Source: Gallionella sp.
Lineage (GTDB): Bacteria; Pseudomonadota; Gammaproteobacteria; Burkholderiales; Gallionellaceae
Assembly: GCA_028714075.1 (NCBI GenBank)
Contig: JAQTMZ010000007.1
Location: forward strand, 1-64,000
Direction of reading: 5' to 3'
DNA length: 64,000 nucleotides
The translations under genes were made by a program, and so were the position numbers. Under the pieces are notes generated by a model, which was given only the letters and a program-made list of their open reading frames with translations, did not search any database and was not told the DNA's origin. Positions 56,690-64,000 of this stretch are shown here, in pieces; position 1 is the stretch's first letter; each line of letters starts with the position of its first letter.

Positions 56690-56762
56690 GTAGGGGCGCA
56701 ATTCATTGCGCCCTTTTCTCTGGTGCATGAATAAAATTGGGTGCGATAAATCTCGCCCCTAC
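56690..56762. repeat. palindromic repeat, family B copy 2
   Basis: GTAGGGGCGCAATTCATTGC with GCCC left, GGGTGCGATAAATCTCGCCCC with TAC right. It follows the htpX stop by three bases and could act as a weak RNA hairpin. Confidence 0.9.
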
Positions 56763-56776
56763 AAAAGACGGACATG

Positions 56777-56806
56777 AAAAAGGCCTGCATTTGCAGGCCT
56801 TTTTTT
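56777..56806 (-). terminator. bidirectional Rho-independent terminator between htpX and mlaA
   Basis: AAAAAGGCCTGCATTTGCAGGCCTTTTTTT is a near-perfect hairpin with an A run on one side and a T run on the other. It can stop both convergent genes, htpX (plus) and mlaA (minus). Confidence 0.92.
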
Positions 56807-56824
56807 CGGATATTTTGCGCCCTG

Positions 56825-57727
56825 TTAACGTATGCCGGTGCGCTGTGCTACCCACACTTTATGTACGTTTTGTTGCGGATACAGCGCTTGATTTGGTTCA
56901 AATGCGGCAGAGGTAATGGATTGCTGTGCGGCATTGCTGCTGCTTACCGAGCGGCGGGCAGCAGGCGCATTGTCCTGAGGCACAGAAGACACCTTGCGAG
57001 CAGGTGCTGGCTGTTTTCCGGTGTCGGCTTCCTCGTCATCGTATTTTTCACGCGGCGGATCGCCGTCATATATCAGGCTTTTGCGGCGCAGCAAGTAGGC
57101 ATCGCGGAGGAATTCATAGCGGTCTACCGCGGCTTCATCCAGCACTTTTTCCTGATCCAGGAGCTGCTCACGGCGGCTGATGCCCTTGGACACATACATC
57201 TGGTTGCGGGTGCGCATATGGTTGATGCGGCGCAGCTTATCCGGGCGGCTGTCTGCAATCAGGCCGACGCTGTCACGCACTGTGCTCGGCCCCAGGACGG
57301 GCAGCACAATATACGGGCCGCTGCCGACACCCCAGTAGCCCAGCGTCTGGCCAAAATCCTCATTGTGTTTTTCCAGATAGGTGGTGACTTCGAACAGGCC
57401 GAATACGCCGAAAGTGGTGTTGAACAGAAAGCGTGAGCCATCGGATGCGGCCTGTTTGAATTTGAATTGCAGCAGGTCGTTGATGGTGACGATAAGGTCA
57501 TCCAGATTGGAGAAGAAATTGTTCACCATGATTTTGCCGGGAGTCGGCATCACGGCACCGTAGCCCTGTGCTACCGGCTTGGCGATGGCTTTGTCCAGCG
57601 CATCATTGAATTGATACACGCCGCGATTGAACGATTCCAGCGGATCGGCAGGGTTTTTTGCGTGGGTGGCGGCGCAGCCGGTCAGCGCGACGGCGGCTAA
57701 TATTGCAAGGATGCGGACGACATTCAT
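56825..57727 (-). CDS. mlaA: MlaA (VacJ) outer-membrane lipoprotein
   Basis: A 300-residue lipoprotein that removes phospholipid from the outer leaflet of the outer membrane. The lipobox is LTGC at about residue 18. DPLESFNRGVYQFNDALDKAIAKPVAQGY, GRFLFNTTFGVFGLFEVTT-type text and FGQTLGYWGVGSGPYIVLPVLGPSTVRDSVG are family hallmarks. The last ~60 residues (KQPAPARKVSS..., Ser/Gln-rich) are an unconserved tail. The other mla genes are not present here. Confidence 0.95.
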   Translation of the reverse strand: MNVVRILAILAAVALTGCAATHAKNPADPLESFNRGVYQFNDALDKAIAKPVAQGYGAVMPTPGKIMVNNFFSNLDDLIVTINDLLQFKFKQAASDGSRFLFNTTFGVFGLFEVTTYLEKHNEDFGQTLGYWGVGSGPYIVLPVLGPSTVRDSVGLIADSRPDKLRRINHMRTRNQMYVSKGISRREQLLDQEKVLDEAAVDRYEFLRDAYLLRRKSLIYDGDPPREKYDDEEADTGKQPAPARKVSSVPQDNAPAARRSVSSSNAAQQSITSAAFEPNQALYPQQNVHKVWVAQRTGIR

Positions 57728-57801
57728 GTTGTTCAGTTTGCTATGAAATTTGGATAATTATATGCGGTCTGGCCGGTTCCGGCAAAGCCTAATCTGCGCG
57801 A

Positions 57802-58134
57802 CTATACAAGTTGCAACTCTTGGGGGCCTTCTGTAATAGCCGCCGCCCTTGTTGGTCTGGAGCCCGGCTCTGTGGGTGTTGTGCGCGGGTTATTCACTTG
57901 ATTCACTGGCTTGTACATGCCCGCAAATACTTTCGCCTGGTCAGGCGATATACCCCACTGTTTTATTGGTGTGCCTTTATCCCCGAAGTAAATCGCCCAC
58001 TGCGCTGCCCCGGTTTTGTGCAAAGCCTCTGCTGTCCGCGATACATCATCCACAGCAGCGTCGCTGGAATTGATTGCAATAAACCGACGCTGCTTTCCTG
58101 TGCTGTCGCACCATAAAACTGCGTTCTTTTTCAT
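57802..58134 (-). CDS. hypothetical protein, 110 residues
   Basis: Starts MKKNAVLWCDSTGKQRRFI, has a central GAAQWAIYFGDKGTPIKQWGISP and a Pro/Thr-rich tail. No family recognised, no signal peptide or membrane segment. The ribosome site is weak (AAAGA). Upstream on the same strand is a gene-free gap. Coding status is likely but not certain. Confidence 0.5.
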   Translation of the reverse strand: MKKNAVLWCDSTGKQRRFIAINSSDAAVDDVSRTAEALHKTGAAQWAIYFGDKGTPIKQWGISPDQAKVFAGMYKPVNQVNNPRTTPTEPGSRPTRAAAITEGPQELQLV

Positions 58135-58457
58135 TCTTTATATTTTTGTGATGTTGTTTTCTGCCCATGCCGACTCACCATGCGGCTGTAGTCAGGGGGT
58201 AACTCGGATATTGGAGCATACACATAATCGAATAAAAAACATATATGCCGAAAGGCCTATTTTTCAGCCCGCAGCGACTACTTTTCTGACTTATTGGCTT
58301 GACCGGTTGCATGCCTCATGCTGCGGCTGGATCAGCATTCAAAGCGTCAGGCGCAGCAACCTGCGTATTTAACCTCGCAGCAGAAGCTGTGCGCGGTTCC
58401 AGTCTGCTAGAATGGCCCAGTTTGCAATAAAAAATAATTCTGATTCTCATCGGGACA
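58135..58457. other. gene-free interval before parA
   Basis: About 320 bases, AT-richer than surroundings. I see no open reading frame with a good start, no repeat shared with other gaps and no tRNA. The last ~60 bases include TGCTAGAATG, a plausible extended -10, and GGGA just before the parA ATG. Confidence 0.5.
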
Positions 58458-59228
58458 ATGACTATAGTCGCTGTGTTTAACCAGAAGGGCGGGGTAGGTA
58501 AAACTACCACGGCGCTCAATCTTTCCGCCGCGCTGGCGCGGCGCGGGCTCAAGCCGGTAGGCATCGACCTTGACCCGCAGGCGCAATTCGGCTTTATCGC
58601 AGGCATTACCGCCCGTTCCGGTGATGACAGTATTTACAGCCTGTTTCAGCGCAACCGTCCATTGCGCGAAATAATCCAGGATTCGCCCACCAGCGGAATC
58701 GGTATCATCCCGTCGCACATAGAACTGTCCAAGGTGGATGCGCTGTATGGCAAGGGTTACAACGCAATCAACAAGCTGAATATAAGTTTGCAGATGGAGA
58801 AAATGGCGGAGAGAAATGGACATTGGATAATTGACTGTTGCCCGCTGGTTGGAGTTCTTTCGTTGAATGCGATATTCGCCTGCGATGGCCTCATTGTTCC
58901 GATGTCGGCGGATTATCTGTCCATCAAGGGGGCCATACAGATTCAGAAAACCCTTCAGGCGCTCGAACGGGTGCTGAAGCGCCGCGTAAACCGCCGTTAT
59001 CTGCTCACGCGTTTTGACTCGCGGCGGCGCATGGCCAGGGATGTCCTGCTTATCGCCGAAAAGGAATTCGGCGCGGATGTTTGCCGGACGCTCATTTCGG
59101 AAAACGTCAGCCTGGCAGAAAGCCCGTCGCTGAATAAAACCATTTTCGAGCATGCGCCCAACAGCCGCGGGGCGCGGGATTACGATGCATTGCTCGATGA
59201 ATTGATGGCCGATGGGTTTATCGGGTGA
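58458..59228 (+). CDS. ParA-family ATPase (solitary)
   Basis: A 256-residue deviant-Walker P-loop ATPase. FNQKGGVGKTTTALNLSAALARRG is the Walker A (about 8-30), GIDLDPQAQFGF switch I, WIIDCCPLVGVLSLNAI switch II/Walker B (the usual DxxP reads DCCP), VPMSADYLSIKGA the downstream strand. Such ATPases position plasmids, chromosomes or protein cargo. No parB or parS-like array follows; instead a small gene lies just beyond on the other strand. The cargo is unknown. Confidence 0.9.
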   Translation: MTIVAVFNQKGGVGKTTTALNLSAALARRGLKPVGIDLDPQAQFGFIAGITARSGDDSIYSLFQRNRPLREIIQDSPTSGIGIIPSHIELSKVDALYGKGYNAINKLNISLQMEKMAERNGHWIIDCCPLVGVLSLNAIFACDGLIVPMSADYLSIKGAIQIQKTLQALERVLKRRVNRRYLLTRFDSRRRMARDVLLIAEKEFGADVCRTLISENVSLAESPSLNKTIFEHAPNSRGARDYDALLDELMADGFIG

Positions 59229-59239
59229 TGTTTTGAGAT

Positions 59240-59455
59240 TCAGGTCTGCCTGACAATCAGCGACAGCACATCTTCGATATCCGCCGATTGCGATAATTCT
59301 TTCTCAGAGTTAACGGCTCTGCTTTGCGTTATCTGGCAATTGAGATACATCTGGCGCAGCTTGCGTTCCGCATCCGGCAAATCCTTGCCGAAAATCTGGA
59401 CACTTTCGACTTTTTGCCCATCCCGTGTGGTCACGGCGAAATCGAATTTTGGCAT
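59240..59455 (-). CDS. 71-residue hypothetical protein beside parA
   Basis: Starts MPKFDFAVTTRDGQKVESVQIFGKD and continues AERKLRQMYLNCQI. GGGAGGG is close before the ATG at 59455. Convergent with parA, 12 bases from its stop. I do not recognise the family. The N-terminal beta-rich text resembles small conserved proteins of betaproteobacteria that lack functional data. Confidence 0.6.
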   Translation of the reverse strand: MPKFDFAVTTRDGQKVESVQIFGKDLPDAERKLRQMYLNCQITQSRAVNSEKELSQSADIEDVLSLIVRQT

Positions 59456-59642
59456 AGCCCTCCCAAAAATTAACAAGCTGCGAAACGAATACTGAAAACC
59501 GGATTCGCCCCCAGAGTTATAAAAGCAGCAACGTGGTAAATGCAACGTAGCGGCGCATATTGTAGCTCGTATATTGCAGCTCTGCTCTGCTAGAATGCCG
59601 TGACTTTCGATTCGTTTTTGACTTGCTGTGGGGAGCGCCGCC

Positions 59643-59966
59643 ATGACCTATGTTGTTTCAGAAAACTGCATCAAGTGCAAGTACACGGATTGCGTGGAAG
59701 TGTGCCCGGTGGATTGCTTTCGCGAGGGCCCCAATTTTCTGGTGATCGACCCGGACGAGTGCATCGATTGCACGCTGTGCGTGGCGGAATGCCCGGCGGA
59801 GGCGATTTTTGCCGAGGAGGACCTGCCGGAAGACCAGCGTCATTTCACCGGGCTGAACGCCGAACTGGCGAAGCGCTGGAAGCCCATCGTCGCGAAAAAG
59901 GATGCGCCTGCCGATGCCGACAAATGGCGCGGGGTGAAGGATAAACTGCGCCTCCTGGTGCGGTAG
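59643..59966 (+). CDS. fdxA: ferredoxin FdxA (7Fe-type)
   Basis: A 107-residue soluble electron carrier. The first cluster motif is [18 protein letters not shown] and the second [12 protein letters not shown]. The C-terminal extension ([26 protein letters not shown]) is standard for the FdxA type with [3Fe-4S] and [4Fe-4S] clusters. The ATG follows GGGGAG. The stop codon TAG is read from the family B repeat that abuts it. It is preceded by TGCTAGAATG, a plausible -10. Confidence 0.95.
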   Translation: MTYVVSENCIKCKYTDCVEVCPVDCFREGPNFLVIDPDECIDCTLCVAECPAEAIFAEEDLPEDQRHFTGLNAELAKRWKPIVAKKDAPADADKWRGVKDKLRLLVR

Positions 59967-60034
59967 GGGCGCGATTCATCGCGCCCTTCTTTTTGTGCAT
60001 GGATAGCTCAGGGTGCGATGAATCGTACCCCTAC
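59963..60034. repeat. palindromic repeat, family B copy 3
   Basis: GGTAGGGGCGCGATTCATCG with CGCCC left and AGGGTGCGATGAATCGTACCCCTAC right. It supplies the TAG stop of fdxA, and its right end also contains an ATG in frame with the next gene. Confidence 0.92.
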
Positions 60035-60035
60035 G

Positions 60036-62804
60036 ATGCATTGTGCAGAGGCTCCCTTGAATTCCGGTTTTTATAAAACAGTAGCACAGCAAATACTGTC
60101 CTGCCACGCGCAGGACTTGCCTGATTTGCGCCGTGCCGTCGTGCTGCTGCCCAACTACCATGCGGCGCAGCCGCTGGCGCAAGCGTTGGGAGGCGCTGCC
60201 AACCGGCCCGCGTTGTTGCTGCCTAAAATGGTCACGCTCAGCGACTGGGCGCAGTCTGTCCCCCTTGCCGTCCCCGTTGTCCCCGACACTTGCCGCGCCG
60301 CCACCCTGTACCAGGCGTTGCGTGCGCGCCGCTGGTTTGCCGATGCCGACCTGTGGGGTATCGCGCGCGAACTGCTGGCGCTGCTGGACGAGTTGACGCG
60401 GCACCATGTCACGCTGCCGCAGGGCGCAGAGGATTTTCTCGCGCAACTGGAGCGCGCCTATCAGGCCAAACGCAACGCCGCGATGCAGTTCGAGGCGCGC
60501 GTGGTGCATGAGCTGTGGTATGCGATGGGTGCCAGCGGCGAACTGGATAGCGCACGTGCTTACCAGCAGCGCCTGGCACAATTGGCGCAGCAGGCGGATG
60601 CGCCGTTGTACGTGTTGCTGGCCTCCAGTCTCGCCGCGCCGGAAGCGCGTTTTCTGGACGCGTATGCGGAGCGTGCGCCGGTTGTGGTTTTTGATTTGCG
60701 CGACATGGCGGAGCAGGAGGCGGGTTGTGCTGCACTGTGTCCCTTCTTCACATCACTACCCATGAATCTCATGCCGAAGGGCGTATTGCCATACGCCCCT
60801 ACGGGTGCCCGGATCGCAGGGGCGTATGGCAATACGCCCGACCGCACCTTGCGCGATCAGGCTGCCCATCTGCGCGAACACTTTCCCCAAGCTTTACTAA
60901 CCGAACGTCTGCGCCTGTTCGGCGCGCACAGCCTGGAGCAGGAGGCGCGCGCCGCCGAGGTGCAGGTACGGCGCTGGCTGCTGGCGGGTAAACAAAACAT
61001 CGCCATCGTCGCGCAAGACCGCTTGGTGGCGCGGCGCGTGCGCGCGTTGCTGGAGCGCGCCGGGGTGCTGGTGCGCGACGAGAGCGGCTGGACGATGTCC
61101 ACGCTGGCGGTGAGTACCGTGCTGATGCGCTGGCTGGATGCACTGCAAAGCGATTTTTATTATCAGGATTTGCTCGACCTGCTCAAATCGCCGTTTATCT
61201 TTGCCGACCAGCCTGCGCAGGAGCGCAAGCAGGCGGTGTACCAGCTCGAACAGCTGGTGCGCAAACACGGTGTGGCGTCTCACCTCGAGGCCTTTCTCGA
61301 TCTGGCGCACGACGAAAACGAAGTGCAAACGGCGCTGGTGCGGCTGCGCCAAGCGGCGGAGGTGCTGCGCAAAAACAGCGACACGCTGGGCGGCTGGCTG
61401 CGCGCGTTGGATGACAGCCTGTCGATCCTCGGCGTGTTGCAAGGGCTGGCGGCGGACGCGGCGGGCGCGCAGTTGTTGCAGGCGCTGCAAACCTGGCAGC
61501 AGGAACTGGCGGCGGACAGCACGCGTTTCAGCCGCGCCGAATGGCGCCACTGGCTGGCGCAGCAGCTCGACGCGCACACCTTCCGCGATACCTCGATCGA
61601 CAGCCCGGTGCTGCTCACCCATCTCGCCGCCACGCGCTGGCGCAGCTTCGACGCGGTGCTGCTGCTGGGTGCCGATGCGTCGCATTTACCGGGCACGGAC
61701 AGCGGCAGCGTGTGGTTCAACGATGCGGTGCGCGGCACGCTCGGCCTGCCGACGCGCGAATGCCAACTGGCGCAGCAGCGCGATGACCTGCTGGCGCTGC
61801 TTGCGCTGAACGACACGGTGCTGGCTACCTGGCAGGCCAGCAAGAGCGGCGAAAAGAATCTGCTCAGCCCTTATCTGGAAATGCTGCGCGCACTGCATGA
61901 GCTGGCCTACGGCGACGACTTGGCGGAGCGCGAACTGGGCGCGCTGCTGGAACAGGCGCAGGTGCGCGGCGCGGATTTTCCGTTGCCGCAAGCGGCGGTG
62001 ATGCCCGCGCCTGCCGTGCCGCCAAGCCTTATCCCAGGCCGTATTTCGGCCAGCGGCTACAACAGTCTGGTCGCCTGCCCGTACCAGTATTATGCGCGCC
62101 ACATGCTGCGCCTCAACGAGCTGGACGAGGTACGCGAGGGCGTGGAGAAGCGCGATTACGGCGAGTGGGTGCATGGCATTCTGCATCGTTTCCATCAGCA
62201 ATTTCCGGTGCTGACCGAACATGATCGTGCGGCGCTGGAAGAAGTGTTGCGGCACATCAGCGACGAGGTGTTTGCGCCCAGCGTGGAACGCGACTATCTG
62301 GCGCGCGCCTGGCTGCTGCGCTGGCAGCAGGCAATCCCGGCCTATCTCGACGCACAACTGAAAAGCGAGGTGGAAGGCTGGCGTTATCAAAACGGCGAAG
62401 TGCCGTTCGAGCTGCCATTGACCGACGAACTGATCCTGCACGGGCGTATCGACCGCGTGGACGCGCGGGAAGGCGAATGCCGGGTGTTGGACTACAAGAT
62501 GATGGAAGCGACCCGGCTGCGCAACAAGCTCAAGGAAGCGGGCGAGGACGTGCAACTGGCCTGCTACGCCCATGTGTACGAGGCCAACGAAGCGGCCTTC
62601 GTCAGCATCGAAAAAGACAAGGTGGTTGCCGTTGCACCGCCGCAGGATTTGCCGGAACTGGCAGAGGCCAATATCGAGCGGCTACTGTATGTGTTCGCGC
62701 AGATGCGCGAGGGTGCCAAGATGCCCGCCCACGGCGTGGATGAAGCCTGCGCGTATTGCGAGATGCGTGGGTTGTGCCGCAAGTCGGAATGGAGCGCGGC
62801 ATGA
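60036..62804 (+). CDS. AddB-like nuclease/helicase-fold DNA repair protein
   Basis: About 922 residues from the ATG at 60036 (an ATG at 60018, inside a repeat, is also in frame). The N-terminal two thirds resemble the inactive helicase fold of AddB/RexB, without a clear Walker A lysine. The C-terminal third is a PD-(D/E)XK nuclease (GRIDRVD followed by CRVLDYKMM at about 820-840) with cysteines (CAYCEMRGLC) like those of the AddB iron-sulfur cluster. Its stop overlaps the start of the UvrD-type helicase gene (ATGA). Residues about 248-268 are encoded by an inserted palindromic repeat. It likely acts with the next gene in double-strand break repair. Confidence 0.88.
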   Translation: MHCAEAPLNSGFYKTVAQQILSCHAQDLPDLRRAVVLLPNYHAAQPLAQALGGAANRPALLLPKMVTLSDWAQSVPLAVPVVPDTCRAATLYQALRARRWFADADLWGIARELLALLDELTRHHVTLPQGAEDFLAQLERAYQAKRNAAMQFEARVVHELWYAMGASGELDSARAYQQRLAQLAQQADAPLYVLLASSLAAPEARFLDAYAERAPVVVFDLRDMAEQEAGCAALCPFFTSLPMNLMPKGVLPYAPTGARIAGAYGNTPDRTLRDQAAHLREHFPQALLTERLRLFGAHSLEQEARAAEVQVRRWLLAGKQNIAIVAQDRLVARRVRALLERAGVLVRDESGWTMSTLAVSTVLMRWLDALQSDFYYQDLLDLLKSPFIFADQPAQERKQAVYQLEQLVRKHGVASHLEAFLDLAHDENEVQTALVRLRQAAEVLRKNSDTLGGWLRALDDSLSILGVLQGLAADAAGAQLLQALQTWQQELAADSTRFSRAEWRHWLAQQLDAHTFRDTSIDSPVLLTHLAATRWRSFDAVLLLGADASHLPGTDSGSVWFNDAVRGTLGLPTRECQLAQQRDDLLALLALNDTVLATWQASKSGEKNLLSPYLEMLRALHELAYGDDLAERELGALLEQAQVRGADFPLPQAAVMPAPAVPPSLIPGRISASGYNSLVACPYQYYARHMLRLNELDEVREGVEKRDYGEWVHGILHRFHQQFPVLTEHDRAALEEVLRHISDEVFAPSVERDYLARAWLLRWQQAIPAYLDAQLKSEVEGWRYQNGEVPFELPLTDELILHGRIDRVDAREGECRVLDYKMMEATRLRNKLKEAGEDVQLACYAHVYEANEAAFVSIEKDKVVAVAPPQDLPELAEANIERLLYVFAQMREGAKMPAHGVDEACAYCEMRGLCRKSEWSAA
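60779..60839. repeat. palindromic repeat, family A copy inside the AddB-like gene
   Basis: GGGCGTATTGCCATACGCCC and CTAC left, AGGGGCGTATGGCAATACGCC with C right, matching the copies at 3962-4019 and 50078-50145. It keeps the reading frame and adds peptide text [22 protein letters not shown] to the protein. Confidence 0.92.
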
Positions 62805-64000
62805 GTATGGATAACCGGGCCGCCCTCGATCCGCAACACAGCGTCGTAGTCGAAGCCTGCGCGGGCAGCGGCAAGACCTGGCTGCTGGTGTCGCGCATCG
62901 TGCGCTTGTTGCTGGATGGCGTGCAGCCCGGCGAGATACTCGCCATCACTTTCACGCGCAAAGCCGCGCAGGAGATGCAGGCGCGCTTGCACGAGTGGCT
63001 GCATCTGCTCGCGGTGCAGGATGACGCTGCTGTGCGTCAATTTCTGCGCGAGCGCGCCGTCGATGACATCGACGCTGCGCTGCTGTCGCGTGCGCGCGGC
63101 CTGTACCGCGACGCATTGCTGGCGCAACCGGCGATCACCATCAGCACCTTCCACGGCTGGTTCATGCAGATCATCGGGCGCGCGCCGCTGAATGCCGGGG
63201 TGCCGGTCGGCATGCAATTGCTGGAGCGCACTGCGGCGCTGCGCGACGAGGCGTGGCAGGCCTTCGCCGACAGCCTGCGCACCGCGCCTGATGGCGAAAC
63301 CGCACAGTTCATGCAATGGCTGTTTGCAGAATATGGTCTGCCCAGCACGCGCACGCTGCTGGAGAATTTCGTGCACAAGCGCGCCGAATGGTGGGCTTAC
63401 TCTGCCGGACAGGAAGATGCTGCGGGCTATGCGTTCGAGCAATTGCGCAACGAATTCGAAGTAGATATGGAGTTCGACCCTGCGGCTGACTGGGGCATGT
63501 GCAGCAACAACGAGGAAATGTTGTTCGCGTTCATTGCTCAACTAGCCAACAAGGGAACCGGCCCACAGAAAGCAAAAGCGAGCGAACTTGAGAAGACGTG
63601 GATAGACTCGAAACCCGAAGAACGTTTCACAAAGCTTTGGCCTTTGCTGTTCACACAGAAGAGCGAGCCGCGGGTTGGCAGCCCTTTCAAGCCGACAGCA
63701 AAGCAGAATGAGGAAGCTTTCCTGCCCCCCCTCGGTTCGCTGCAAGCCAGCTTGCAGGCCGTGCGCGATGCGTTGGCCGAACTTGAAGCCCTGCGCATGA
63801 ACCAGGCCGCGCTGCATTGCGGCGCGGCACTGCTGGAGCACTATCAGGAGCTGAAACTGCGCGCGCAGCAGATGGACTTCACCGATCTGGAATGGCAGGT
63901 GGCACACCTGCTCAACCGGAGCGACTGCGCCGAATACATGCAATACAAGCTGGACAGCCGCTACAAGCATGTGCTGCTGGACGAGTTTCAGGACACCAAC
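62801..64000 (+). CDS. AddA-like UvrD-family helicase (3' end beyond window)
   Basis: The first 400 codons are present. Motif Q/Walker A is VVVEACAGSGKTWLLVSRIVRLLLDG, motif Ia AITFTRKAAQEMQARL, then AQPAITISTFHGWF and, at the window end, YKHVLLDEFQDTN (Walker B). This is the superfamily 1A helicase part of AddA/RecB-type enzymes. It overlaps the AddB-like gene by four bases, so the two form one enzyme. Downstream part, including any nuclease domain, is not visible. Confidence 0.92.
   Translation, partial: MSMDNRAALDPQHSVVVEACAGSGKTWLLVSRIVRLLLDGVQPGEILAITFTRKAAQEMQARLHEWLHLLAVQDDAAVRQFLRERAVDDIDAALLSRARGLYRDALLAQPAITISTFHGWFMQIIGRAPLNAGVPVGMQLLERTAALRDEAWQAFADSLRTAPDGETAQFMQWLFAEYGLPSTRTLLENFVHKRAEWWAYSAGQEDAAGYAFEQLRNEFEVDMEFDPAADWGMCSNNEEMLFAFIAQLANKGTGPQKAKASELEKTWIDSKPEERFTKLWPLLFTQKSEPRVGSPFKPTAKQNEEAFLPPLGSLQASLQAVRDALAELEALRMNQAALHCGAALLEHYQELKLRAQQMDFTDLEWQVAHLLNRSDCAEYMQYKLDSRYKHVLLDEFQDTN

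Overview
This 64 kb window is dense, GC-rich chromosomal DNA from a betaproteobacterium. The gene neighbourhoods suggest the order Nitrosomonadales, perhaps a Gallionellaceae-like iron or sulfur oxidiser. That placement is inferred from synteny (xseB-ispA-dxs-folE2, pcnB-folK-dNK-panB-panC-panD, bamD/rluD-pgeF, trxA-rho, a SAH-riboswitch ahcY-metF operon) and from the style of the intergenic repeats; no rRNA marker is present. I see no tRNA, rRNA, CRISPR array or complete insertion sequence.

Layout. 0-2.6 kb is a patchy, AT-richer stretch: the end of an IS110-type transposase, a YhcH-family gene, and a decayed tandem duplication of a [secreted protein + yhcH] unit. 2.6-7.0 kb carries trhP and the ahcY-holin-like-metF methyl-cycle operon, headed by an S-adenosylhomocysteine riboswitch. 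7.0-12.9 kb holds rho, trxA, a Nudix hydrolase, bamD, rluD, pgeF and nadC. 13.0-15.1 kb is a lemA/TPM membrane cluster. 15.3-20.6 kb is a run of an RNase Z-like hydrolase, archease, RtcB RNA ligase and NAD salvage genes (pncA, pncB). 20.7-25.1 kb has alanine dehydrogenase, a Ser/Thr kinase with a cyclic-nucleotide-type sensor domain, an exported SagB-like oxidoreductase, a TerB-like gene, slyX and small genes.

25.2-33.2 kb is the most unusual part. It has a RimK-like ATP-grasp ligase with small acidic, partly paralogous ORFs, a Lon-like AAA protease, a macrodomain protein, and a large exported caspase-PEGA-PDZ-S41 protease fusion. 33.4-39 kb has a CYTH-CHAD protein, queF and smc. 39-44 kb has a chemoreceptor and a GGDEF/EAL signalling protein. 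44-49 kb is the pantothenate/folate/pcnB operon. 49-54 kb has a glutamine amidotransferase, folE2, dxs, ispA and xseB. 54-64 kb has a DMT transporter, htpX, mlaA, a solitary ParA, fdxA and an AddB/AddA-like helicase-nuclease pair cut off by the window end.

A second layer is a set of short palindromic repeats. Seven to eight copies of two related families (GTAGGGGCG...CGCCCCTAC) sit against gene ends and often supply the stop codon itself (smc, fdxA, folE2, dxs). One copy lies in frame inside the AddB-like gene. A different, roughly 139 bp repeat lies directly upstream of the RNase Z-like gene and of ald.
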